A stretch of DNA of 64,000 nt, taken from assembly GCF_000026045.1 (NCBI RefSeq), contig NC_007426.1, positions 1,860,001-1,924,000 on the forward strand, given 5' to 3'. This document shows positions 51,432 through 59,603 of this stretch, one piece after another. Source of the DNA: Natronomonas pharaonis DSM 2160. Its GTDB lineage: Archaea; Halobacteriota; Halobacteria; Halobacteriales; Haloarculaceae. Both the position numbers and the translations under genes were made by a program. Within the stretch, counting starts at the first letter, position 1; every line of letters starts with the position of its first letter. The notes beneath the pieces were generated by a model. That model did no database searches. It was given only the letters and a program-made list of their open reading frames with translations, and was not told the DNA's origin.

Positions 51432-53432
51432 GTGAGGCAGACGTACGCGGTCGGTGTGGCTCTCGCTGTTGCCGTGGTCGCAGTGGCGCTTGGTGGCCTC
51501 TTTGTCGCCGACTTCGGCTCTGCGACCCCGGAGCCAGCCGACTTCGATGAGACGGTGACGGTCGGGCTGGCACTCGAAGACGAGTTCAGACTGGAAGACA
51601 AAGAAGACATCAACGTCGCACTCCCGCGCGTACAGGTCTTCTACTCGCAGTATCCGTACGCAGTCGGCTACTACGGCGTCGGCACGTTCGTCGAGACCCA
51701 GCGGCAACCCGCCCACGAACAGCGGTTCGGCTATCCGACGGTGACATACGTTACCGACTACGCCGGCCACGACATCGAGTTGACCGAACGCGGCGAGCCG
51801 GTCATCGAAGACCGGCTGGTGACCGGTTGGGTGCCCGCCGACTCGGCCGTCTACGTCGTCGGAAGCGAGGCGGAGACGCCGGGCGGCGAGGCGGTACTGC
51901 CATTCAGCGACCGCGACGACGCCGCAGCCTACGCCGACGAGCACGGCGGCGAAGTCGTCGACTGGGAGACGATACTGGACCGGTCGTTCGACATCGACGA
52001 TGCGGCCACAGTCAGAGACCGTGTCGACGACCAAGCACGGGCTGCCGATGCGACAGTCACAAACCGGACGGCGCTGCTCGACCGGCCGGTCGAAACGGTC
52101 GTTGGCGAGGACGAGCCGACACTACAGGCCGCTATCGACGCTGCACCGCCCGAAACGACGGTGCACGTGCCGCCAGGAACGTACGACGGCCCCGTCGAAG
52201 TCGACGCGCCGATAACCGTCCGAGGGGAAGCGGCGTCCGTTCACGGCGACGGCAACGGGACCGTCGTGACGGTTAGTGCCTCCGACGCCGCCGTGTCCGG
52301 ATTGAATATCTCCGGTGTCGGCACGGGGACGCCAGGGCCGACCGTCACCGGGGCACACGCCCACGGCGTCTCAGAGGGCGGCGGCCACGACCACGGCGCT
52401 GACGACGAGGACAGCACGTGGGATGCTGGCATCGAAGACGACTACGCCGTCGGCGACGCTGGCATCGCCGTCAACGTCTCCGAGGATGCCCTCATTGCAG
52501 ATACGGAAATCCGAACGCCCGCTGCGGGTATCATTCTCCGTAACGCGCCGGGAACCGTCGTTCGGAACGTGAGCGTCGTCGGCAACGAAAGCTTCCAGCA
52601 GGGTCACATGGGCCTTGTCGCGATGCGGTCGCCGGGCGTCTTCGAGAACTCGACGTTTGCTCGGGGGCTCGATGGCGTCTACACCCACCGAGCCGACGGC
52701 GCGGTCATCCGCGACAACGAGATGACCGGAAACCGGATGGGTGTCCACACGATGTTCTCCTCTGGTGTGCTCCTCGCTGACAACACCATCACCGACCAGC
52801 AAAGCGCTGGCATCTACGTGATGACCGGTCCCCAACGGAACGGTATCGTCGGCAACGAGATATCCGACACGCCGATGGGTATCAACATCGGCGGCACCGA
52901 CACCTACGTCGCCGACAACGTCCTCGTCGAAAACGACCTCGGGTTCCGGCTCGAAGCGACGGCGTCGATAATCGAACGGAACGTCGTCGCCGACAACCGC
53001 GACGGCGCGGAGGCGTGGTCGCTGCTACCGACGAACCGCGTTACGCACAACGACTTCGTCGGCAACGAACGCCACATCACAGTCAGCAGCGGCCCGCTGC
53101 GGGTCTGGACCCACGACGGACGCGGGAACTACTGGGAGGGGGCAGTCGGCCCGACCGACGGGACGGTCATCGAACGGCCCTACACGCCCACCGGCGAGGT
53201 CGACAGCCTCCTGCATCAGTCAGACGGCGCACCGGCGTTAGCTCAGGCCCCCGCGACCGACGCCTTGGCCGGCTTCGAGGGCTCGATGCCCGGCATGCGA
53301 GCAAACGAAATCGTCGATACCGCGCCGCTTTGTTCGCCGGCCAACGAGGCGTGGTTCGAACAGAACGACCGGACGAACCTGCAGCCGGTCTGCCGCGCCG
53401 ACAGCGAGACCGGAACACATCCGAATCCATGA
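51432..53432 (+). CDS. nosD: NosD-like beta-helix protein with N-terminal NosL-like domain (copy 2)
   Basis: I choose the GTG at 51432 (MRQTYAVGVALAVAVVAV), 666 residues; a TTG at 51426 is in frame. The layout repeats copy 1: signal anchor, NosL-like part ending in PFSDRDDAAAYADEHGGEV, then EPTLQAAIDAAPPETTVHVP and the beta-helix. A copy-2 insertion near residue 305-325 is His-rich (HAHGVSEGGGHDHGADDE) and could bind copper or zinc. The shared N-terminal phrase YSQYPYxVGYxGxGT shows that the two copies are paralogues. The stop overlaps the next gene (ATGA). Confidence 0.88.
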   Translation: MRQTYAVGVALAVAVVAVALGGLFVADFGSATPEPADFDETVTVGLALEDEFRLEDKEDINVALPRVQVFYSQYPYAVGYYGVGTFVETQRQPAHEQRFGYPTVTYVTDYAGHDIELTERGEPVIEDRLVTGWVPADSAVYVVGSEAETPGGEAVLPFSDRDDAAAYADEHGGEVVDWETILDRSFDIDDAATVRDRVDDQARAADATVTNRTALLDRPVETVVGEDEPTLQAAIDAAPPETTVHVPPGTYDGPVEVDAPITVRGEAASVHGDGNGTVVTVSASDAAVSGLNISGVGTGTPGPTVTGAHAHGVSEGGGHDHGADDEDSTWDAGIEDDYAVGDAGIAVNVSEDALIADTEIRTPAAGIILRNAPGTVVRNVSVVGNESFQQGHMGLVAMRSPGVFENSTFARGLDGVYTHRADGAVIRDNEMTGNRMGVHTMFSSGVLLADNTITDQQSAGIYVMTGPQRNGIVGNEISDTPMGINIGGTDTYVADNVLVENDLGFRLEATASIIERNVVADNRDGAEAWSLLPTNRVTHNDFVGNERHITVSSGPLRVWTHDGRGNYWEGAVGPTDGTVIERPYTPTGEVDSLLHQSDGAPALAQAPATDALAGFEGSMPGMRANEIVDTAPLCSPANEAWFEQNDRTNLQPVCRADSETGTHPNP

Positions 53433-54163
53433 CCGACGAGACACCGATACTACGCATCTCCGACCTCGAACACGCATACGGTAGCATCGACGTACTCGAC
53501 GGCGTCTCTCTCGATATCGACGCCGGCGAAGTGACCGCCATCATCGGCCCGAACGGCTCGGGCAAGACGACGCTCATTCGAGGCATAGTCGGCCTTCACG
53601 AGCCGACCAGCGGTACCGTCGAGTACACCGGTCCCGAGACGACCCGCCCCATCGGCTACCTTCAGCAGCGGCCGGCGTTCCGGCCGGGCGAGACGGTCGA
53701 ACAGACGCTTTCGTTTTATGCGTCGCTGGTCGGCGAGACAGATGCCGACGTCGCCGACCGACTCGAACAGGTCGGCCTCTCGGCGGCCAGCGACCGCGAC
53801 GTCGACGCACTTTCCGGCGGGATGACGCGGCTCGTCGGTATTGCGCAGGCGACAATCGGTTCGCCGCCGGTGGTCGTCCTCGACGAGCCGGCCAGCGGCC
53901 TCGACCCGGGGATGAGCGTCCGCATCTTCGAGGTCGCCGCCGAACTCGCTGATGCGGGAACGGCCGTGTTGCTGACCTCACACGACCTCTCGCTCGTTGA
54001 ACGGACAGCCGACCACGTCGCACTGCTCGATGCGGGCGAGATAGCCGAGTCGGGGCCGCCGGAGGCGATTCGAGAGACGGTTGGAGCCGACTCGCTGCTG
54101 TCGGCCTTCGAGGACGCGATTACCGGCGACGCAGGCACCGTCACAGTACGGGGGGAGCCATGA
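53429..54163 (+). CDS. nosF: NosF-like ABC transporter ATPase (copy 2)
   Basis: From the ATG at 53429, overlapping the nosD stop, 244 residues (MTDETPILRISDLEHAYG). Walker A IIGPNGSGKTT, Q-loop YLQQRPAF, signature LSGGMTRLVGIAQ, Walker B VVVLDEPASG and the H-loop TSHDLSLVE are intact. The longer open frame extending upstream to 53015 is a shadow of the nosD gene. It overlaps nosY copy 2 by four bases. Copy 1 and copy 2 share the same motifs but differ clearly elsewhere, so the duplication is not recent. Confidence 0.9.
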   Translation: MTDETPILRISDLEHAYGSIDVLDGVSLDIDAGEVTAIIGPNGSGKTTLIRGIVGLHEPTSGTVEYTGPETTRPIGYLQQRPAFRPGETVEQTLSFYASLVGETDADVADRLEQVGLSAASDRDVDALSGGMTRLVGIAQATIGSPPVVVLDEPASGLDPGMSVRIFEVAAELADAGTAVLLTSHDLSLVERTADHVALLDAGEIAESGPPEAIRETVGADSLLSAFEDAITGDAGTVTVRGEP

Positions 54164-55035
54164 GCACGCCGACAGACACTGCCAACACAGCTGTCTCGGA
54201 GGCCGAAACGCGCCCGGAGACACCGACAACGGCAGCGATACTGCGGGCGCTCGTCAGCCGTGAACTCTCGACAGCCGTATTGCGGCGGTCGACGCTGCTG
54301 CTTTGGGTCGGCTTTCTCGGCGTCCTGCTGGGCATCGCGTGGTTCGGCGGCGGCATGCAGGTCGGCTATATCGCGACGGTTATCGACCTCTTGACGCCGC
54401 TGGAACTGCTCGTGCCGGTTATCGCGATGGCGCTCGGCTACCGGGCCATCCTCAGCGACGAACGGCGCGGTGAACTCGATGTGCTCAAGACGTACCCGGT
54501 TGCCTCGTGGCAGGTCGTCGCCGGTGTCTACGTCGGCCGTGCGGTCGGCCTCGTCGCCCTCGTGGGGTCGTCGCTACTGTTTTTGCTATATCCGATTTTC
54601 CTCACCGATGCTCACCAGTCGCTGTTTTATGCGACACACACCGGCGCGGACTCCGTCTGGCTGTATCTCCGGTTCGTCGTACTCACCGTCGGCTTTGCGC
54701 TGGTGCTTTTGGCGGTTGCAATCGCCATCTCGTCGCTTGTCGGCTCGACACGGAGTGCCGTCACCGCCGCCGGTCTCGGACTCTTCGTGTTGCTCTTCGG
54801 GGCGGACCTCGCGCTCGTCTACGGCCTCTCCCGCGGCTTTGTCGACCCGTCGTCGCTTGCGAGCTCGCTGGCGATAAGTCCGCTCAGCGCGTACCGCAGC
54901 CTCGTTATCGAGACGACAGTCACCGTGACAGCCGGGACGGGTCCGCAGACGGCGTCGCCGGTCGCCGCAGCGATTGGTCTCCTCGCGTGGGGTGTGGGGT
55001 CGCTTGCGGTCGCCGCTGCGGCGATTCGCCGCTGA
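54160..55035 (+). CDS. nosY: NosY-like ABC transporter permease (copy 2)
   Basis: The 291-residue membrane protein matches copy 1 in length and layout: cytosolic N-terminus (RALVSRELSTAVLRRSTLLL), first segment, LVPVIAMALGYRAIL, coupling region DVLKTYPVASWQVVAGVYVG and four further segments. It is the last gene of the second nosDFY set. The wtpA gene starts about 70 bp later behind its own palindrome. Confidence 0.87.
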   Translation: MSTPTDTANTAVSEAETRPETPTTAAILRALVSRELSTAVLRRSTLLLWVGFLGVLLGIAWFGGGMQVGYIATVIDLLTPLELLVPVIAMALGYRAILSDERRGELDVLKTYPVASWQVVAGVYVGRAVGLVALVGSSLLFLLYPIFLTDAHQSLFYATHTGADSVWLYLRFVVLTVGFALVLLAVAIAISSLVGSTRSAVTAAGLGLFVLLFGADLALVYGLSRGFVDPSSLASSLAISPLSAYRSLVIETTVTVTAGTGPQTASPVAAAIGLLAWGVGSLAVAAAAIRR

Positions 55036-55061
55036 GGACGTAACTTCCCACAGTTACGGAT

Positions 55062-55075
55062 TTACCGAAAGGTAA
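55062..55075. promoter_or_regulatory. Palindrome before the molybdate/tungstate transporter operon
   Basis: TTACC, spacer GAAA, GGTAA form a perfect 5-bp inverted repeat 29 bp upstream of the wtpA ATG. It overlaps the expected promoter zone. It may be an operator for an oxyanion-responsive or anaerobic regulator; no match to a known ModE site is claimed. Confidence 0.4.
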
Positions 55076-55104
55076 TCGTTTTACCCAATCGTACGCACAC
55101 GCTG

Positions 55105-56040
55105 ATGGTTTCGAACGGGACGGAAGCGTCGTGTTCGCGCCGGTCGGTGTTGGCTGCGGTTGGCACCGGCATCGCCGGCGGAGTGGCGGGCTGTCTCGAC
55201 TCGTCGGCGTCCGTCTCCGTGCTCGCGGCCGGCAGCCTCGCACAGACCGTCGAACACCACGTCGGCCCGGCCTTCGAGTCGGAGACCGACACCGCCGTTC
55301 ACGGCGAGTACTACGGCTCGAACGCGCTGTTGCGGATGGTCGAAGACCGCATGAAAACGCCCGATGTCGTCGTCAGCGCTGATGCGACGCTGCTCCGCGA
55401 CCGGCTCTACGACGAGTATGTCTCCGGCGATGTCGAGTTCGCGACGAACGTCCTCGGCATCTGCTATGCGCCATCGACGGAACTCGGCGAGCGGCTCGAT
55501 GCCGGCGAGCCGTGGTACGAGCCGGTCCGGGACGCCGACGACGGCGCGGTCGCCATCACAGAACCAGACCTCGACCCGCTCGGCTACCGGGCACTTCTGG
55601 CGTTCGAACTCGCCGAACGGAAACACGGGCTCGATGGATTCCGTGACACCGTCGGCGAGGCCGTCTACCGTGAGCCGGAGGAACCGCAGTTGCTGGCCGG
55701 CGTCGCGGCCGGCAACCGTGCGGCGGCAATCTCATACCGGAACATGGCGGTCGACCACGACCTTCCGTTCCGGTCGTTCCCGCCGGCGTACAACTTCGCC
55801 GACCCGGCCTACGCCGACGACTACGCGACTGTTTCATTTGTCACCGACGACGGGTACGAGGTCGTCGGTCGGCCGATAGTCTACAACGCTGCCATCCCGG
55901 ACGATGCTGATAACCCCGATGCGGCCGAGTCGCTCGTCTCGTTTCTCGCAACGTCGCCGTCGCTGCTTGAGACAGCCGGGCTGTCGGTTCCGGAACCGTA
56001 TCCACAGACGGCTGGCGCGGAACCGGGTGTCGACCTATGA
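55105..56040 (+). CDS. wtpA: WtpA/ModA-like extracellular molybdate/tungstate-binding lipoprotein
   Basis: The 311-residue protein begins with a Tat lipoprotein signal (SRRSVLAAVGTGIAGG...AGC, lipobox Cys near residue 31). The mature part has the oxyanion-binding family pattern: LAAGSLAQTVEHHVGPAFE, DVVVSADATLLRD, YRNMAVDHDLPF. Family members capture MoO4 or WO4 and pass them to the permease. It is followed by wtpB and wtpC with four-base overlaps, forming one operon. Molybdenum would supply nitrate reductase or related anaerobic enzymes, which fits the neighbouring nos genes. Molybdate versus tungstate cannot be decided. Confidence 0.86.
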   Translation: MVSNGTEASCSRRSVLAAVGTGIAGGVAGCLDSSASVSVLAAGSLAQTVEHHVGPAFESETDTAVHGEYYGSNALLRMVEDRMKTPDVVVSADATLLRDRLYDEYVSGDVEFATNVLGICYAPSTELGERLDAGEPWYEPVRDADDGAVAITEPDLDPLGYRALLAFELAERKHGLDGFRDTVGEAVYREPEEPQLLAGVAAGNRAAAISYRNMAVDHDLPFRSFPPAYNFADPAYADDYATVSFVTDDGYEVVGRPIVYNAAIPDDADNPDAAESLVSFLATSPSLLETAGLSVPEPYPQTAGAEPGVDL

Positions 56041-56846
56041 ACGACGACGACCGCTCACCGGGGATGCTGTCGGGGGGGCTGGTCGTGCCCGGGCTGCTCG
56101 GCGGGCTGCTCGTCGTGTACTTTCTTTTGCCGTTTGTCGCGTTTCTGTCCCGTGCCGGCAGTGTCGATGTCGTCGCACACCTCTCGTCGCCGGCCGCCAG
56201 AAGGGCCGTTCGGAACTCGCTTCTGACAGCTCCGGTGGCGACAGCCATCGCGACTGGCCTCGGCGTTCCACTAGCATATCTGCTCGCCCGCGGCTCGTTC
56301 CGCGGCAAGCGGCTGCTTGAAGCCGCCGTCGTACTTCCGCTCGTAGCTCCGCCGGTCGTCGGTGGCGTGATGCTCCTGACGGCCGTCGGGCAGTTCACAC
56401 CGCTGGGACGCGTCGCCGCCAGCCTCGGCGTCCCGCTGACTGACAGCTTGCTCGGCGTCGTGCTCGCACAGCTGTTTGTCGCCGCACCGTTTGTCATCCT
56501 CACTGCCCGTGCCGGATTTGCGGCCATCGACGAACGGCTCGAACAGGCGTCCCGGTCGCTCGGCTACGGGCCGATAGCGACCTTCTGGCGCGTTTCGCTG
56601 CCGCTGGCCAGTGGTGCCATCGTCGTCGGCGTTACGCTGACGTTCGTCCGGGCGGTCGGCGAGTTCGGCGCGACCATGATGGTCGCGAACAACCCGCGGA
56701 CGATGCCGACACAGATATGGGTCGATTTCGTCGCCGGAAACATCGACGGCATCGTCCCGCTGACGCTTGCGCTGCTTGCGGTCACGCTCGCTGTCGTCTT
56801 CATTGTCCAGCGACTCGGCCGTACGCCGGCGGTGGTTGATGCATGA
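56037..56846 (+). CDS. wtpB: WtpB/ModB-like ABC permease
   Basis: The 269-residue protein has six membrane segments and the binding-protein-dependent permease loop (EQASRSLGYGPIATFWRVSLP, given in part: ASRSLGYGPIATFWRVSLP) that docks on the ATPase. SLLTAPVATAIATGLGVPLA and FVRAVGEFGATMMV are typical of molybdate/sulfate permeases. The start overlaps wtpA and the stop overlaps wtpC by four bases each. It is the membrane channel of the oxyanion importer. Confidence 0.88.
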   Translation: MNDDDRSPGMLSGGLVVPGLLGGLLVVYFLLPFVAFLSRAGSVDVVAHLSSPAARRAVRNSLLTAPVATAIATGLGVPLAYLLARGSFRGKRLLEAAVVLPLVAPPVVGGVMLLTAVGQFTPLGRVAASLGVPLTDSLLGVVLAQLFVAAPFVILTARAGFAAIDERLEQASRSLGYGPIATFWRVSLPLASGAIVVGVTLTFVRAVGEFGATMMVANNPRTMPTQIWVDFVAGNIDGIVPLTLALLAVTLAVVFIVQRLGRTPAVVDA

Positions 56847-57946
56847 CACTGGAACTTGACGGCGTCTCCTACCGGTACGGAGACACCGACGTGCTGGCGT
56901 CTGTCGACCTTCGGCTCGACGACGGCGAGTCAGCCGCAGTGCTCGGACCAAGCGGCTGCGGGAAGACGACGCTCGTCCAGCTTGTCGCCGGCCACCTCCG
57001 GCCGACAGCGGGGCGTATCCGCCTCGACGGCGACGATGTGACTGCCGACCCACCGGAAGAGCGGGATGTCGGCGTCGTGTTTCAGGAGTCGACGCTGTTT
57101 CCGCATCTGACGGTCGCCGAAAACGTCGGCTACGGACTCACAGCCGCGGACGTTCCCGACGACCGGCGGCAGCGCCGCGTCGACGAGTTGCTCGAACTCG
57201 TCGGGCTCGATGACAGACGCGACGCCGCCCCATCGTCGCTCAGCGGCGGCGAAAAGCGGCGCATCGAACTCGCACGGGCGCTTGCACCTCGTCCCGACGT
57301 GCTCGTCCTCGACGAGCCGCTGTCGGCACTGGACAGACAGCTCAAAGGCAGGCTCCGTCGGGATGTCGACCGGCTGCGGCGGGAGACCGATGTCACGATG
57401 CTCGTCGTGACACACGACCAGCCGACCGCGACGGCGCTTTCCGACCGGCTCGCGGTCCTCCACGAGGGGCAGTTTACGGGCGTCGGGACGCCAACAGCCC
57501 TCCGGGAAGACCCGCCGTCGGCGTTTGTCGCCTCCTTTGTCGGCCGCGAAAACGTCGTCGAGGCGACGGTTCGCAGTCGCCAGCCGCCGGAACTGTCGGT
57601 CTGTGGCCGCCGGCTCCGGCTTGCGGAGCTACCCGACGAATGCGGGTCGGAGGAGGAGGAGGAGGAGGTGGCCTGCTGTATTCCGCCGGATGCGATTGAG
57701 CTGACCGTCGACGGAGATGAACCGGCCGAGGAGCGGCCGACGGCGCTTCGGCTACAGGGCGCCGTCGACCACGTCGCAGAACTCGGCCGTGAATACAGTG
57801 TCTTCGTGCGGCTACAGAACGATGAAACGCTCCGCGTCGAGCAGCGGCAGTCGCCGCCGGTCGGTGCGTCGGTGCGGCTTGCGGTTGAACGCTCTGCCAT
57901 CCGGCTGTTTGCCGACCTTCCTACATCCCCATGCCAAGGCCGGTAA
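56843..57946 (+). CDS. wtpC: WtpC/ModC-like ABC ATPase with C-terminal TOBE-type domain
   Basis: The 367-residue ATPase has LGPSGCGKTT (Walker A), VVFQESTLFPHL (Q-loop), SLSGGEKRRIELARAL (signature), LVLDEPLSALD (Walker B) and VTHDQ (H-loop). After residue ~235 comes a regulatory TOBE/MOP-like domain. A run of GAG codons (near 57,650-57,668) encodes six or seven Glu in a row and could be prone to slippage. The 3' end overlaps the convergent nosL gene by 26 bp. It powers oxyanion import with wtpB. Confidence 0.88.
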   Translation: MTLELDGVSYRYGDTDVLASVDLRLDDGESAAVLGPSGCGKTTLVQLVAGHLRPTAGRIRLDGDDVTADPPEERDVGVVFQESTLFPHLTVAENVGYGLTAADVPDDRRQRRVDELLELVGLDDRRDAAPSSLSGGEKRRIELARALAPRPDVLVLDEPLSALDRQLKGRLRRDVDRLRRETDVTMLVVTHDQPTATALSDRLAVLHEGQFTGVGTPTALREDPPSAFVASFVGRENVVEATVRSRQPPELSVCGRRLRLAELPDECGSEEEEEEVACCIPPDAIELTVDGDEPAEERPTALRLQGAVDHVAELGREYSVFVRLQNDETLRVEQRQSPPVGASVRLAVERSAIRLFADLPTSPCQGR

Positions 57947-58520
57947 GCACTTCCCGAGTGACCTCGTCGTGGGCCAGCAGTTCCCCGCCGTGCTCGCTCT
58001 GAAACGCCTCGGCGTCGTCGGGGTCGCTGAACCCGATAAGCGAGCCGCCCATCGCACCTTCGGCGTCGCTGTCTGCGACGAACGTCAGGTCGTGGAGGTC
58101 GGCGAATGCGTCGGCTTCGAGATGTGCACTGATGACCGTCACGCCGTTGTCATCTCGGAGGGTATAATCGACAGTTGAGTAGTCGGTCCCGTAGGAGATA
58201 GCCGGCTCGTGGCCGCGTTCTTCTTCTTCGAGGATGAACTGATAGGCACACGTCGAGCTACAGAACCATGCAGCGCCGTCGTCTCTGTCGTCCGGCAACG
58301 ACCGCGGCGCGTCGTCGCCGTAGAACGCCTGCCCGACGGGGCCGGGGTGCATCTCGATTAGCATATCACAGGTATCACACGCCTGCCCATCGTCGAGCGA
58401 CACTGGGTCCGGGCCGTCCCGGTCGCCATCGAGGCAGCCAGCAACGGCACCGATGCCGCCGGCAACGGCCGACACGAGTACCGTTCGACGCGAGAGACTA
58501 CCGCTCTGGTCAGGTGACAT
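57921..58520 (-). CDS. nosL: NosL copper-binding lipoprotein
   Basis: The 199-residue protein has a Tat lipoprotein signal (SRRTVLVSAVAGGIGAVAGC). The mature part has the NosL-type Cys region CDTCDMLIEMHPGP, then WFCSSTCAY, then GGSLIGFSDPDDAEAFQSEHGG, the family's C-terminal signature. NosL delivers Cu(I) to nitrous oxide reductase. It is transcribed toward wtpC, with overlapping 3' ends, and follows the regulator gene in the same direction after 60 bp, so the two may be co-transcribed. It ends in GLGMGM, with two Met that might bind copper. Confidence 0.88.
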   Translation of the reverse strand: MSPDQSGSLSRRTVLVSAVAGGIGAVAGCLDGDRDGPDPVSLDDGQACDTCDMLIEMHPGPVGQAFYGDDAPRSLPDDRDDGAAWFCSSTCAYQFILEEEERGHEPAISYGTDYSTVDYTLRDDNGVTVISAHLEADAFADLHDLTFVADSDAEGAMGGSLIGFSDPDDAEAFQSEHGGELLAHDEVTREVLTGLGMGM

Positions 58521-58580
58521 GCGTTTCCCTACGTGGACGATACCGATAGAACGTCTGGTGTAGCCGTCGAAACGGGGCGA

Positions 58581-59090
58581 CTACGGTTCCAAGAGCGAGT
58601 CGACAAGCCGGGAGAACCGGTCGACGAGGCGGTCCGGAAGCGTCGGGTCGATTTCGACCAACAGTTCCCGGAGTAGCTCCGGTTCGGTCACGTGGACGCG
58701 CACCGAGCGACCTTCGTACTGCTTTTCGGCGAGTTCACAGTCGACGAGATTCGAGAGATGCCATTCGACGGTGCTCCGAGCGATGTCGGCCTCGGTGGCG
58801 AGGTCGTCGGGAGCCATCGGCCCCTCATCGAGCAGCAACACGACGAGCTCGCGGGTGGTTTCTCGGCGAAGCAACGCGAAGCCGGCCTGTTCGTGCTCGG
58901 AGTAGCCCAGCGGGAAGTAGTGGGTCCGACCACAGAGCTCCATGCTCGTCAGCCGGTTTTCACGAAGCAGCTTTCTGATATGGTATTGGGTCTGCCCCGT
59001 CGCGATGTCGAGTTCCCGGCTGATGGCGTTGAAGTGGACACCGGGGTTCGACTCGACGTGGGATTTCACCCTGGCTCTCGTGTCGCTCAT
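58581..59090 (-). CDS. Two-domain winged-helix transcriptional regulator
   Basis: This 169-residue protein has two winged-helix units in a row: residues ~1-65 (HFNAISRELDIATGQTQYHI, then the wing RLTSMELCGRTHYFP) and ~78-140 (APDDLATEADIARSTVEWHL, then EGRSVRVHV). This layout is common in haloarchaeal regulators of the ArsR/MarR-like group. It has one visible Cys and no obvious ligand domain. It lies between nosL and a divergent membrane protein gene and could regulate either; copper or anaerobic control is a guess. Confidence 0.8.
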   Translation of the reverse strand: MSDTRARVKSHVESNPGVHFNAISRELDIATGQTQYHIRKLLRENRLTSMELCGRTHYFPLGYSEHEQAGFALLRRETTRELVVLLLDEGPMAPDDLATEADIARSTVEWHLSNLVDCELAEKQYEGRSVRVHVTEPELLRELLVEIDPTLPDRLVDRFSRLVDSLLEP

Positions 59091-59190
59091 CTTGTTCTAT
59101 GCCGGAGCTTTCGATTCCCTTCGTATAAGTAGTCGGCCGTTTCTCAGCAGTTGGGACACGGGCGGAAGTGTAGGTTCTTTTCGGGGCTTC

Positions 59191-59201
59191 GGTATAATAC
59201 C
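59191..59201. promoter_or_regulatory. Near-palindromic AT-rich element before the small membrane protein gene
   Basis: GGTATAATACC is palindromic except for its central base and ends seven bases before the ATG at 59208. It is too close to the start to be a normal haloarchaeal TATA box. It could be an operator for the divergent winged-helix regulator, or an RNA hairpin. Confidence 0.35.
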
Positions 59202-59207
59202 TACACG

Positions 59208-59552
59208 ATGCTTACGTCCCAACTGTCCGTTGCCGACCCGTGGTGGGGTGTCGAGGGGTCGATGCTGATTCTCGGCGTCATCCTGCTGGCGGCGCTCGGG
59301 ACCGCAGTGTTGTTTCTCATCAGCCTCGCCGCCTACCTCCAGCGGCGGACGCTTCAGTACGGCCTCATCACAGTCGCCATCGGACTGTTGCTGTTGCGGT
59401 CCGTTGTCGGAGCCGGGACTGCGCTCGGCCGCGTGCCGATGCCGGTGCATCACCTCGTCGAGCACGGCCTCGATTTCGCTATCGCCGGACTGCTTCTGTT
59501 TGCCATCTATATAAGCTACTCCTCGACGGGCAGCGACCCGGAGCAGCTCTAG
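59208..59552 (+). CDS. Small membrane protein, haloarchaeal
   Basis: I take the ATG at 59208 (MLTSQLSVADPWWGVEG), 114 residues; an ATG upstream at 59151 is in frame but precedes the palindrome. There are three hydrophobic segments (LILGVILLAALGTAVLFLI, YGLITVAIGLLLLRSVVG, FAIAGLLLFAIYISY). HHLVEHGLDF contains His residues near the membrane. Divergent from the winged-helix regulator, so perhaps its target. No function is recognised. Confidence 0.72.
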   Translation: MLTSQLSVADPWWGVEGSMLILGVILLAALGTAVLFLISLAAYLQRRTLQYGLITVAIGLLLLRSVVGAGTALGRVPMPVHHLVEHGLDFAIAGLLLFAIYISYSSTGSDPEQL

Positions 59553-59603
59553 GCCGCGCCACCAACCGACGCGTTTTTGCTCCGCTCGGCCACCGGTTCG
59601 AAC

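Noticed and set aside
50216-51550. Long plus-strand frame (444 codons) across the nosY region
   Set aside because: Its product is Arg/Cys-rich with no haloarchaeal character; it is the shifted frame of nosF and nosY.
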